DNA of 64,000 nucleotides from Litoditis marina (lineage: Eukaryota; Nematoda; Chromadorea; Rhabditida; Rhabditidae). The notes below the pieces were generated by a model. That model searched no databases and was not told the DNA's origin. It worked only from the letters and a program-made list of their open reading frames with translations. The stretch lies in assembly GCA_964036275.1 (NCBI GenBank), contig OZ038437.1:17268090-17332089 (forward strand), in the 5' to 3' direction. A program made the translations under genes and the position numbers. Of this stretch, positions 1 to 12,100 are shown piece after piece (position 1 is the stretch's first letter; every line of letters starts with the position of its first letter).

Positions 1-118
1 ATAGACGAAAAAAAGAGTCTGTTTTTCGAACTTTCATGACTATTTTAACAATTTAACTAGCATATGAAGTATGGTCGGCGCTAGGCGCATTCGTTTCCAC
101 CGTATTTCCATTTTCCAG

Positions 119-3100
119 TCTCTGAAGAGGTTTCATGAGTCAACAAAGAAACTGACACCCAGACAGATTAAAGCGAATCTTTCCTCGTTGGAGGCAGATG
201 AAAGATATTTCGATTCGATTATGGACACCTGTATTGATCACGTCAAGAACAAAACTCAAGAGATTCAGGTGAGGCCGAATTCTATACATGACCGGTTTTT
301 TGATAACCTCTTTTCTCGGTTACCTGAGAAAATTGAAACGCAAACTGGCTATCTCTTAGTTAAACCATTATGATTTTAGTGGTCTTTTTCAGTTTCAAGT
401 TACTCAATCAGGTAATCTGAAGTATCTAGTTATCAAAAAAGGTTAGGTTACAGAAAACCCCGGTTACTTTAGAATTTGGCGGAGGTGATATATACTTCTC
501 CTGACTTTTCTCCATCGGTTAAAAAGGGAAGGCAGTCGAATGATTAAAAACTGTTGGGCCATTATATGCAGTTAGTCAATAATATATTACTTTCACCCTC
601 TCCTTCTCTCAGACAATTCCCAGCCAAAAGTCACTTTTGTAGCGGCCTCGGCTAGAGAGTATGCAGGTTAGAGAGACGCAGATGTCTGCGGCCTCATTGA
701 TCTTCATTCTCTTTTGCTTTTGTAGCTGGCCAATCGCAGAAAATCAGCGGCAATCGTTCCGAGCTCACTTTTAGTTATTTCTGGCGATTTCCCAAATGAT
801 TTATCAATAAAATGTTCATTGTATTCTTCAATCAACCGAATGTTCTCACGTAGCATATTTTTGTGAACAACATACAAGACTTATTCATTTGGAATTAGTC
901 GAGAATCGAGATTTAATTCGATTTTTCATCAAATGGATTATCCTGACTGTCATAACGTTAACGTATGGGATATTTTGATTTGGCATCTTCAGGCAATTTC
1001 ATCTAATTTGGTGAAGAAAGCCTCAGCCTGGTCAACCAACATAAATGGCGAAAAGAAAGAAGTTCCGAAAGATTCGAGTAGGTCAAGGGGTGTTTTTATA
1101 AGAAGTGATCAAGTCTTAGGCCTGAGCCATACTTTTCATGCGAGCGTTTTACGTAGGCGTGCACCAATGCATGGCATGCCTATTGATCTAGTTAGCGTAT
1201 TACGCTGGCGTGAATCGATAGTCATGTTTTGTTCACCAGAAACGCGAACGTAATACGCCGACGTGAAAGGTATGAAAACGAGCGAGCCTTCCATATCAAA
1301 TACTGCAATCCGCTTGTACGTAGACAAGTAGACATGAAAAGTAACTGGACATAAAGGTGGACTTATTATAGTCCTTTCACCTTTTTTGAAAATTTTAATG
1401 TTATGAAAACCCGCCTAGAAGTTTTGTTGGCACACTGCCTAGGTCTCACGTCTCACTGGGAAAGACTGGAACTATACAAGTCGTCATGACTATACGGTGT
1501 CCAGTGGCGATCAAACCCGCCAAATGGCGCTTTTGCCGCCTTTTCTCTAAATGACCTATAATGAAAATGGGATATCACAATTGTTTGTAAGATTGTAGGA
1601 TCGGTTTCAAATTTTATATTTTTCTATATTATAGAGAAGAGTACGCACAGTCGTGAATGGAACATGGGAGAAAGTTTGAGAAGCGCCGTTCAAGAAAAGC
1701 CGGGAGAAAAGGGAGAAATCTATCAGTTCTTCTTGGGAGAAATTCAACGCGGAGATGATTATCTGAATCGAGGTAGATCATTTTGTGACCAGTTGTGGGA
1801 AAATTCGGGGCCAGCAGACTGAAAGAATAGGAAAGGAGAATGAGATATAGATAGAGGTTAATAGAGTCGTATAGAGAGAGAAGAAATCTACCAGTAACCA
1901 GTTGTTCTTGGGAGGAATTCAGCGCGGAGACGATTACTTCAACCGAGACCGAGGTATAGGGAGGGACCTCATCTTTGTTGTTTGATCACCGGAAAGCGAT
2001 GGGGTCAAACTACATACACATGAATAATAGGGCAACAACACCGAATATGCCTGCTTAGGAAAGAGCGAATCCTGAAAAGCGAAGGTCGTTTTAAAATTAA
2101 CTGTGTTAAATGAGGTAGAGAGAGAGGGGGGGGGGGGGAGGGGAGACATAGAGGTCACACAGGTTTCAGCCAGTGTCGATGAATATTAGTGCCACATTGC
2201 TGTGGTTTACCGTCCACAACAGCCCATTGGCTGAGGCGTAAATCACTAGCGTGAAAAGTATGACCCAACTCATTAAATAATGAACTTTTGCCTGGTAACC
2301 GTTTTTGAGTACTTTTCAGGTGACCATAAACAGTGTGCCATCCATCTGGCCAATTCGGTGGTACTGGCAGATGAGAGTGACGTTCTGCTGCAGTTCTATC
2401 GTGAGGTGAGCACACTTTTCAGTAGGATGTGACTGTTCATCATAAATGAAGAGGTTTTCGATTTCGATACGTGAAATTGCATTATTTATTACCAAAATCA
2501 CTGCAAATTTTTCTCATCTATCTTGTCTTGGCCACTTGTAAAGATATATCTTACCGAAGGGGGATAAGGGACTTGGATAACCTTTGCATAGTAGCCAGAA
2601 ACGGTTTTCGGATTTGTTTGTCTCAACACCTTAATAGCAGTTCCACAGTTTCACTAAATTTTTGACTATATTTAAAAGAGATCGGTTCCGCTCGAATTAA
2701 TTGTTGAGTCAGTCTCCGAGATGTTCTTCAAAGAAAGACGATTATGTGGACCAATACTAACACTTCGGTCCTTCAAACTGCAATATATTTTTCAATTTGC
2801 AGTTCAAAGGACCGATTCGTCGGGATTGGTCCACATAATCGTCCTACTTTAAAGTAAACATCAAACTATATTCACATTTACCTTGAACTTTTGTCGAATT
2901 TTTGTTTCAGAGATTGCCTGTTCATGTGTTCGCTCTCGTGCTCTGGGCGCTCAAGGAAGCTGATGGGGTCTGTTTTGATTATTTTATACAAGTACGAGAC
3001 AATGAAATAGAAACATGAGCTCAATATGTTAACGAAGCTTGGTAGAGCATGGTGAAAAACGTGTATCGCGCGCAGCGCGAAGCGCTGTGCGAGATTTGTC

Positions 3101-5686
3101 CTTGGTCCGGCTAATGCGCGCATTCATTTTTTTAGTTCACTCTCAAAAAGGTCCAATTGTGCAAATCAAAATTTTTTATGATTTGCTGATTTTCTATGGC
3201 ACATTTAAAAGCTATGTTCGAAATTTGAACAAAATTGATTGAGTCCGAGCCGAGTTATGACGTTATGCGCTTCATGCAGACCGCCAACTTCCGTCGTGTA
3301 TATGTGTGTGTTGGTGCGCACTCCTGGGATATTTTTATGTGTGAACCGATTTGACTGAAAATTTGGGACACGATAGATACCCCACTCAAACTTTGGGGGC
3401 GCAAACTTTTTTGCGAAAAAAATTATTTTTCATTAAGTTATAGGTCTTTGAAAATGTCTCTGCGTCTCTCCATTTCGTGCACTCTCTCGCCCTCTGTCGG
3501 GGTAAATCAAATTGCGTTATAACTCAGGTCAGTCCTAACCAATTCAAGTAAAAGTTGAAGTATGATACCACGACATGAACTGACATCGATTTAAATGTAA
3601 GTCTTCTACTGATGACATCATCGAGGATTCTGGAGCTCGGATGACGTCATAATCGAAAAGTGCAAAGTTGACGTCACATATATTTTCAAATGATGGTGAT
3701 ATCTTAGAAAGGGTCAATGAACGGTGAAACTCAATCTCAGAGTGACGTATTCTGGGTATCTGGAGACCAGATGACGTCATTTTTGAAAAGTGCAAAGTTG
3801 ACGTCACATATATTTTCAAATGCTGAAAATATCTTGAAAATGGTATATTAACGATGAAACTTTATCTAAATATGAGTTATTCTGGAATTCAGAAGGCCAG
3901 ATGACGTCATTTTTGAAAAGTGCAAAGTTGACGTCACATATATTTTCAAATGATGGTAATATCTTAGAAAGGGTCAATTAACGGTGAAACTCAATCTAAG
4001 AGTGACGTATTCTGGGATCCTGGAAACCAGATGACATCATTTTTGAAAAGTGGAAAGTTGACGTGAAATATGTTTTCGAATGCTGAAAGTTTCTTAAAAA
4101 TGGTCAATTCACGATGAAACTTCATTCAAACATGACATATTCTGGGATTCTGAAGGGCAGATAAAGTAAGTTTTTAGAACTGCAATGTTGACGTCATATT
4201 TTTTTAATACTTGACAAGTGGTTCATCAAGAAAACAATTTTATCTGTACCGTACAGATCAAACCACATACCTACGGCATGTATACAAAAAGAGAAAAATT
4301 CATGAAAAAGTGGTGGCCCAACGACTGTGAGATTTGTCATCTGCTGTGCGCCCCTCAGACAACTACTCTCAAATGGAGCAGCCAGCTACTGCTACAAAAA
4401 CCGAAAAATACTAATATACTCAAGTATAACTGTTTATTACAAACATACAAAAGTCGTAAAATATTTTCTCAAACCTGTAAACTAGCTACAAATCACAGAT
4501 GTTAACTCAACGTAGTCAATTATAGAGTTCCTGGTTTTGTGCCAATGGTTGGCATTTTTTTCTCATTTCTTCAATTCTAGGTGCTATAACGTTTGTCATA
4601 TTATTCAACAGTTGTTCTCTCTTTCGCAGCTGTGACTTGTAGATTCTAGTTAACAGGTTTGAGAAAATATTTTACGACTTTTGTATGTTTGTAATAAACA
4701 GTTATACTTGAGTATATTAGTATTATTCGGTTTTTGTAGCAGTAGCTGGCTGCTCCATTTGAGGGTAGTTGTCTAAGGGGCGCACAGCAGAAGACAAATC
4801 TCACAGTCGTCGGGCCCCCCACTTTTTCATGAATTCTTTTTTCGTTCCTCCGTTCTATTTCATAATAAGAGGTGGTTGCGATATATTCCTGAGTGTTCGA
4901 GTAGTTATCCTAATAGTTAGAACTGATTTAGTTACGTGACTCGAAGCACAAATTTCATTTTTATGTACCGCGAACCGGATTGATATGGCATATTGAACTG
5001 ACTACACGTGTTAGCTACATAAAACGTCAAGAGCCACCCGTTAGCACCTCTTTCATGAAATACGCTGTTCCTACCCAGTTTACCAGTATCTTTTGTAACG
5101 AGTAGGTTAATGTTCAAACCTTGTGAACGCTGGTAGTTCCAGCGGTTGGAAACGGTTCTCGGTTACTCGATTCGCGAACATATGGGAGATCCGGTGCTCA
5201 GCCTTCCCAAGGACGAAGCATTTCAGGTAAAAAATGAGTTCTTAATTTGCAAATTAGACAATATAGATCTCCAAATTGGTACTAAATCCAGAAAATCTTG
5301 CGTTCAGCTTGAACAACGCGGTTAATTTGGATCTTTAAATTTACGAATTGTATTTCGGGGCTTGGAATACTGTAGCAGATTCTTGAATACGTGACAGATT
5401 GTGCGTAGGCCTGTGTCAATGATTCTCGTTCTCTCAGACAGTTCGAACTAGAACATGTTTTGCGCTGTGTGGAAAGCAGGAGAATGTGTATTTGTACATC
5501 TCTCGTTTCGCGTACTACATGATATTAGAACTTCTTTTCGGAATTTCTCAAACATTACACGAACAAAATTCTATAGATCTTGTTAAACTTCGAAGACTAG
5601 AAGAAACTAGATCGATGTTTTGTTCGTAAAGTTAATTTGTTCTTCTTCAGTATCTTGGAGCTAATTCGGCTGACGATCTGGACTGA
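119..5686 (+). CDS. T1: 3' part of TRIM-like coiled-coil gene (5' end outside window)
   Basis: Five exons with matching phases: 119-268, 393-411, 2320-2405, 5143-5226 and 5651-5686 (TGA stop). The first (50 codons, starting SLKRFHESTKK) has the same place, phase and near-equal length as coiled-coil exons in T3 (24211-24366), T4 (29016-29168) and T5 (57948-58100), so this is the tail of another family member; its RING and B-box exons must lie upstream. The 19-nt micro-exon is supported because it alone makes the next exon readable (TCA G|GT GAC). Exon three (..LADESDVLLQFYRE) recalls the T5 exon at 59900-60006. The tail ends ..LGANSADDLD. The 2.7-kb intron before exon four holds composite element A1. 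The role, if the family behaves like TRIM proteins, would be coiled-coil oligomerisation of a ubiquitin ligase; that is inference. Confidence 0.75.
611..776. repeat. Dispersed repeat R10, copy 1
   Basis: About 165 bp, shared with 39826-39991: CTCAGACAATTCCCAGCCAA at the left, a middle containing AGAGACGCAGATGTCTG, and TAGCTGGCCAATCGCA near the right. In the second copy the ends (CTCAGACAA and TTCTGAGA) are weakly inverted, suggesting a small inverted-repeat element. It lies in a T1 intron. A fragment of the middle recurs near 19855-19885. Confidence 0.6.
1115..1290. repeat. Small palindromic element in T1 intron
   Basis: The ends are imperfect inverted repeats: CATACTTTTCATGCGAGCGT at the left against ACGTGAAAGGTATGA at the right, with GGCGTG and ACGCTGGCGTG motifs between. 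Its style matches the element at 57457-57627 (both end in CATACTTTT-like arms rich in ACGCC). The reading frames crossing it follow from its inverted structure and are not genes. Confidence 0.5.
2730..2853. repeat. Inverted-repeat MITE R1, copy 1
   Basis: About 120 bp. The left arm AGACGATTATGTGGACCAAT is the inverse of the right end ATTGGTCCACATAATCGTC; the inner arms are GGTCCTTCAAACTGCAAT and its inverse. Further copies: 13488-13622, 33308-33428, 42490-42612 and 47143-47275. It lies in a T1 intron. Confidence 0.85.
3066..4835 (+). mobile_element. Composite element A1 (Helitron-like head, minisatellite, foldback)
   Basis: The head starts TCGCGCGCAGCGCGAAGCGC directly after an A and contains the hairpin CAGCGC-GAA-GCGCTG. 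About 550 bp of shared unique sequence follows, then 130-bp tandem units (3620-4190), a linker (CCTACGGCATGTATAC), and a foldback whose arms are about 4299-4500 and 4628-4835. Copies with the same order are A2 (10477-12717), A3 (25045-26704, minus) and A4 (from 62750, minus). No transposase was seen. A|TC entry and loss of coding capacity fit a non-autonomous Helitron; the absence of a CTRR 3' end does not. It lies inside a T1 intron in the gene's sense. Confidence 0.75.
3620..4190 (+). repeat. 130-bp minisatellite with TGACGTCA palindromes (A1)
   Basis: Four to five diverged units. The landmark CCAGATGACGTCATTTTTGA recurs at about 3770, 3900 and 4030, a period of 130 bp. Each unit holds two GACGTCA sites and the phrase AAAGTTGACGTCACATATAT. 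Confidence 0.85.
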
Positions 5687-6544
5687 GCGACCACTGTTGT
5701 CAACAACTGAACATTACGCAAACATACAATATGTAGATCACGATGTACAACTTGTTATTCAACTCATTTCTTTAGTTACAAGTTGCCATTTATAATATAT
5801 TCAACTAGTTACTATTGTTTCTCTCTCCTTAGCGAGTATTTGTTTCTGTTTTTGTTGGATGTAGTTCTATAGTTCTATATCTACTATCTATAGTAGGGCT
5901 TGCAACAATTATGTTTTGACACTTTGTTAGACATGGCACCTCTTCACCGATTGTAACGCGGGTTTCACCTCTCCTGATAAATTGCTGTTGAATTCAAATG
6001 CTACTTTTCTTTGTTTTATATTTTCTATGTTTGCATGTAGTGCTCGTGGTTTTGTTATAAAACTTCTGAGTTAATTGTTTCGAGAGTCATCAAATTGTTT
6101 TAGCACAACAATATTATTGTTTTCCGTTTTGTTTTCCGCGAAGAAATGAAGAGAGGTATTTCTTTCACTTAATTCTGTTTCGCTGCTGGAGGGTGGTTGG
6201 CCTTTTTGACTTCATTTGCAGCTGATCAATGTTATTTCACCGGAAGTCAGTAGGTTTGATTGAACATCAAAGTTATGTTCTGCTCTGCTTTAGTTTTTTT
6301 AGTGATTTATAAAAAAAAGTTTCTTAGCCGCGCCTTTAGGCAAGTGCGCTCTATTACCAATTTACTGCTCAAGTGCCAACTTTTGAAAAATAGAAATATT
6401 CGATCGATAATTCCATGCTTCCAATGTTTTTATTTCCTGCTCAGTTGTTTTTCACAATTATATATTTGTACTTCTTTGACATGATTTTTATACTTCACCT
6501 TCCTATTTAGATAAAGTTGAATTCAGTAGAAACTACTTTTCGTG

Positions 6545-6775
6545 GTTAATCATACGGCAACCAGAATAAGTCGGTCATTCAAAATTAAAAGACATTAAAG
6601 TAAAAGTCATTTGAAAGTGAAAGTCATTAAGTACAGAAACAGTTGAGAATCAGAAATAAAGTTTTTGAAAATTTTCGTATTTTCAAATCCTGACTAAAAG
6701 TGAGTTAATGACTTTTACTTTCAAATGACTTTTACTTTAATGACTTTTTATTTTGAATGACTTATTCCTGGCACC
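6545..6775. repeat. Foldback element rich in AAAGTCATT
   Basis: The left arm (TCATTCAAAATTAAAAGACA, then TTAAAGTAAAAGTCATTTGA) is the inverse of the right arm (TCAAATGACTTTTACTTTAA, then TTTTGAATGACTTATTC). The spacer is about 60 bp. It ends just before the B1 head at 6779. Confidence 0.75.
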
Positions 6776-6778
6776 TAA

Positions 6779-8732
6779 TCGCGCGCAGCGCGAAGCGCTG
6801 CGTGTGAGTTGTGTTTGGTTTGGCCATTGCGCACCCATTTTTGGCTTTCAAACCACAAAAGTCTTCAAATAAAACATTTTTTCGAAATTTAAAAAAAGAG
6901 AGAGCTAGATATCTATTGCATACATGTTGTTTGAAAAAATTAGGAAAATCGGTCAAGGTTGAAAAAAGTTATGCTGTCGTGTCGTTATGAAAATTTCCGT
7001 TGTCCCTCGTCCCTCGTCCAATGTCCGCATAGAAAATTATTTTTTTAACTACTGGACCAATTCGGCTGAAATTTGGCACACATGTGTAAACCCCAAAGTT
7101 AGCGCGGCCCAAGAAGTTTGGTGATGTCACGTTTCGTTTGGCGCTTGGCGCGGGCGCCAATAGGCGCCAGTAGCAGGAAAATATGTGTTCCCATGGATGA
7201 AATGCGCCGAAATTTTGCACAGAGGTTAGATTAGTAAATCCCAGCCTTCTCTGAAAATTTGGTGTCATGGTTTATATTTGGCGCCAAACGCTGGCGCCCA
7301 GTGGCGCCAAATTAGAACGACGCCGGGCAGGTAAGGTAACGAGCGAAATGTTTCACAGATGTCCGAACTATGAACATAGTTGACGAATACAGCTTGGATA
7401 CCAACATTTCTTCGACATTCTGCGCCAAAACGGTACTTCATCCGCCAATTGGCGCCAAAATTGAAAATAGGGTTTCTAAACCAAAAAACAGTCATAAATT
7501 GTGCTAATTGGTCGAGGCCATTCATTCCAAGTTTTTTGTTACTAATTAGAGTAATTTATATTTGGCGCCAAACGCTGGCGCCCAGTGGCGCCAAATTAGA
7601 ACAACGCCAGGCAAGTAGGGTAACGAGCGAAATGTTCCACAGATGTTCGAACTATGGTTATAGTTAACGAATACGGCTTGGATAGCAACATTTCTTCGAC
7701 ATTCTGCGCCAAAACGGTACTTTATCCGCCAATTGGCACCAAAATTGAAAATAGGGTTTCTGAATCAAAAAACAGTCGGAAACTGTGCTAATTGGTCGAG
7801 GTCACTCATTCCAAGTTATTTGTTACCAATTAGAGTAACTTTATATTTGGCGCCAAACGCTGGCGCCCAGTGGCGCCAAATTAGAACAAAGCCAGGATTG
7901 TAGGGTAACGAGCGGAATGTTCCACAGATGTCCGAACTATGAACATAGTTAACGAATACGGCTTGGTTACCAACATTTCTTCGACATTCTGCGCCAAAAC
8001 GGTACTTTATCCGCCAATTGGCACCAAAATTGAAAATAGGGTTTCTGAATCAAAAAACAGTCGGAAATTGTGCTAATTGGTCGAGGCCATTCATTCCAAG
8101 TTATTTGTTACTAATTAGAGTAACATGTGCTGTATCTGGTGCCAATGGCTGGCGCCCGTTCGCGCCAATGGAGAAAATACTTTCTTACTGTAATAACGCA
8201 GATTTTTCACAATACTCAGATTTCAATTACGGAAGCGGAAAAAAGCTGTTTTTTGAATGTTTCAGGATCACATCGTTTGAAAACCTGGAACTTTCAGATA
8301 TCAGGATGTTTTATAGTCACCACTATTCAAAAATCGTTTTTCTAAGTCAACTCTAGAAGTGGTTGTACTAGTACAACTAGCAAAAAGAGAACAATTTGTA
8401 AAAAGTGGGGGACCAGGAAGTGTGTGAGTTCTGTTCGGTTTCACCGTTTTCTGCAAAAAGTGAACAATACGATGTTGTGAATGAGTGTGCAACAAAAAAA
8501 GAACAATACATTTGTTTGCACAACGATTCACAAGAAACAGAATATACAAAGTATAACTTGAACGTAAAAGTGCATAGTGGTTTCCCTTAAGAACGTTGTG
8601 AACCGTTGTGCAAACAAATGTATTGTTCTTTTTTTGTTGCACACTCATTCACAACATCGTATTGTTCACTTTTTGCAGAAAACGGTGAAACCGAACAGAA
8701 CTCACACACTTCCTGGTCCCCCACTTTTTACA
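6779..8732 (+). mobile_element. Composite element B1 (Helitron-like head, GGCGCC minisatellite, foldback)
   Basis: It starts TCGCGCGCAGCGCGAAGCGC after an A, the same head as family A, but the body differs: a unique part to about 7270, three about 286-bp tandem units (7274-8130), then a foldback with arms about 8396-8532 and 8588-8732 starting GTAAAAAGTGGGGGACCAGG. The sister copy is B2 (20629-22074, minus). The long overlapping reading frames here come from the repeats and inverted arms and are not genes. Confidence 0.75.
7274..8130 (+). repeat. About 286-bp tandem repeat with GGCGCC palindromes
   Basis: ATTTGGCGCCAAACGCTGGC recurs at about 7275, 7560 and 7845. Each unit has several GGCGCC sites (such as CAGTGGCGCCAAATTAGAAC) and the phrase TTCTTCGACATTCTGCGCCA. 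Confidence 0.85.
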
Positions 8733-9133
8733 AATCATACATTCGTTCTCCGTTCGTTTTAACTGTTTTCAATTTGCACAAAATGCGGCGGCGAAACAAT
8801 TACACATGTAACCAGAAAGCAACCTGGTTGCTTTTGTAGGAACTAGGATTGGTTGCTTCCAAATGCAACCCGGTGACTGAAATGCAACCAACTAGTTGCG
8901 TTCTACATGCGTTTTTTTTGTTATTACGAAACATTCTGGTTGCATTTGAGATGCAACCGGATCATTTGTAAGCTACCACTAATTTTCTACACATAACCGG
9001 GTTTCTCAATTTGCTTTCTGTTCGCCAGCAACCCGCGTGTACGTGTGATTGGCCCGATGTTTTGGTTGTCGAAAGATTCTGGTTGCATTTCAGGGGCAAG
9101 CTGGTCCTTACCAGCGTCTATTCCTGGGTCAAA

Positions 9134-12100
9134 ATGCCGCCGTCTATTGAGTCTTTGAAGTTGAATCCGGTGGAACGAAAGGCGATTCTGGCCACCCTGC
9201 GAATCTGCTATCGTTGTGAGCAGCATATTTCGTCGACTGATATTACTGCTAACATTCCAGGCAAGTTTTGTTGCTATCTCAGATCCCCTACATGAAGTAT
9301 AAAAAAATTCAGCGAAATTCCAGGATTTTACTTGAAAAGTTAAGGAATTTCCTGATCTAGGCGAGAAAGGAAGAAACTTACAACTTACAACTTACGAACA
9401 TAAATAGGAGAGAGATTATGAGAGTGGCATTTGTAGTCACGATGTTTGAATCCTACATTGCTCCAATTGACGCTTTAGTTCCAGTGCACCCTCGAATTTC
9501 GGTCAGTTCCACAATTAACCGGGTTTTTAGGTAACCTAACCCTTTTTTGGTAACCTTTTTTCAGGTTACTTTGGTAGGTAACCTGGAAGTAACCTTAAAC
9601 TACAATCCGGTTACCGTCCAAATTAACGGTAAAAACCACATTTTGCCTTGGAAAAACAGGTAACCGGTTTTTTTCATTTCCGGTTACCAACCGGTTACCT
9701 ACTGAGGTAACCGGAGAAATAGGTTACCAAAAAAGGGTTAGGTTACCTAAAAACCCGGTTATATGTAGAATTCACCGCGAATTTCGAATATTTGAGAAAT
9801 CTACAGTAATACCTCATGCGTCGCGGTCGTTACGACCGGCCGCGTTTTACTGCGTAAAAATCAACGGAAGCAGAACACCGTGTAGTTTATTGATGAAAGA
9901 CGCGTGATTTCTATAGAAAAGATGGTTTATATCTGAAATGAAGTTTACATGTTCATACTTATTTGCAGGTCTCGCCTATTCGCTAGAATGCGGCTGTTTC
10001 GTTCACTTGGGAGGTTGCGGGAAACCGGGAAAACCGGCCAGCAACTCAGTTCACGCGCCCAGTAGCTGTAGTACTTCTAATCGTAAGTTGAGACAATTAG
10101 GCGATTCACACATGTAACCGGATTGCATAGAACCAAAAAGCAATCCGGATGCTTGTGTAGAAAACTATTGGTTGCTTTCAAGAGCAAGCTGGTTGCATCT
10201 GGACTACTCGTCTTGTTTTCGCCTAAACGTAGGCCTTTTTTTCTCCGATTATTCGGCCGACTTTTTCAAAACGTTACAAGTTATGCTTACAGTAATATCC
10301 TCCCTCCCTTTGGGCATGCGGGGGGGGGGGGTGGTTATGCGTCTCTTTTTCCCACCCTACACCGCCAAGAGTTTCTTATTTGTCTCGAAATCTCGCGACC
10401 CCTCCATATTTTTGAGCCATCCATGACCCTTCCAAACCTGCGATTTTTACCTGTGTTTCGCTTATGCACACCACAATCGCGCGCAGCGCGAAGCGCTGTG
10501 CGAGATTTGTCTTTGGTCCGGCTAATGCGCGCTTCCGTTTTTTTAGTTTCTCCTCAAAAAGGCTGAAATTTGCAAAACAAAGTTTTTATTGATGTACTTG
10601 TTTTCTATAGTTAATTCCCTAACCGTGTTTCAAATTTGAGCGAAATCGGTTAAGTTTGAGCCAAGTTATGACCTCATGTGCTTCATCAAGAGCGCCAACT
10701 TCCGTCGTGTGTGGGTGGGTGGGTGGGTGGGTTGTGACAAGAAAAGTAAACCCAGTTCAAGGGTTTCTACTCAACCGATTTCGTTGAAAATTGTGGAAGA
10801 CATGTGATACCTACTCAAACACTCGCGGAGCAAAAAAAATTCGAGAAAAAATTGTTTTTATCAAAGTTATAGACATTTTTCGGAACGTGTCTGCGTCTCT
10901 CCATTTAGCACGCTCTCTTACTCTCTCTGTCCGGTCGACAACTCAAACTGTATTGTAACTTAGAGTAACAATTACCGATTTGCTCGAAAATTGAAATATG
11001 ATGCCGTCGTGACTTTTATTTGAGTATGAAGTATTCTATTCCTGACGTCCTTCAGGATTCTGGAGACCAGATGACGTCGATTTTGAAAAGTGCAAAGTTG
11101 ACGTCACATATATTTTCAAATGATGATAATATCTTAGAAAGGGTCAATTAACGGTGAAACTCAACCTGAGAGTGATTTATTCTGGGATTCTGGAGACCAG
11201 ATGACGTCGATTTTGAAAAGTGCAAAGTTGACGTCACATATATTTTTAAACGATGGTAATATCTTAGAAAGGGTCAATTAACGGTGAAACGCAATCTAAG
11301 AGTGATTTCTTCTGGGATTCTGGAGACCAGATGACGTCGATTTTGAAAAGTGCAAAGTTGACGTCACATATATTTTTAAACGATGGTAATATCTTAGAAA
11401 GGGTCAATTAACGGTGAAACTCAATCTGAGAGTGATTTATTCTGGGATTCTGGAGACCAGATGACGTCGATTTTGAAAAGTGCAAAGTTGACGTCACATA
11501 TATTTTCAAACGATGGTAATATCTTAGAAAGGGTCAATTAACGGTGAAACTCAATCTGAGAGTGATGTATTCTGGGATTCTGGAGACCAGATGACGTCGA
11601 TTTTGAAAAGTGCAAAGTTGACGTCACATATATTTTCAAATGCTGAAAATATCTTAAAAATGGTATATTAACGACAAAACTTTATCTAAATATGACTTAT
11701 TCTGGAAATCAGAAGGCCAGATGACGTCAACTTTCAAAAAATTGACGTGAAATATGTTTGCGAATGCTGAAAGTTTCTTAGAAATGGTCAATTCACGATG
11801 AAACTTCATTCAAACATGACGTATTCTGGGATTCTGAAGGGCAGATGAAGTAAGTTTCTAGAACTGCAAGTTGACGTCATATTTTTCTGAAATGACAGTA
11901 ATACGTGGCAAGTGGGTCAATAAAAAATTTTTTTTTCATCTGCACCGTACAGATCAAACCACATACCTACGGCATGTATACAAAAAGAGAAAAATTCATG
12001 AAAAAGTGGGGGCCCAACGACTGGGAGATTTGTCTTCTGCTGTGCGCCCCTTAGACAACTACTCTCAAATGGAGCAGCTACTGCTACAGCCTACAGAAAC

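Larger units (their letters stand above)
5687..9093. other. Intergenic between T1 and T2
   Basis: From 5687 to 6544 I see no gene or repeat, only AT-rich DNA that may include the T1 3' UTR. A foldback (6545-6775) and composite element B1 (6779-8732) follow. The rest, 8733-9093, contains short CAACC/GGTTG inverted motifs (for example 8795-8985) that recur at 10098-10200 and 22225-22590 and probably belong to one small element family. T2 transcription probably begins near 9094, where a TTTCAG acceptor could receive a spliced leader. Confidence 0.5.

Noticed and set aside
933..1327. Overlapping open frames on both strands
   Set aside because: They coincide with a palindromic element (1115-1290) and have no splice support.
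8301..8839. Long mirror-image open frames on both strands
   Set aside because: They are the two arms of the B1 foldback; the same protein words appear in both directions.
11061..11870. CRISPR-like array
   Set aside because: Whole 130-bp units repeat with no unique spacers, and the genome is eukaryotic.
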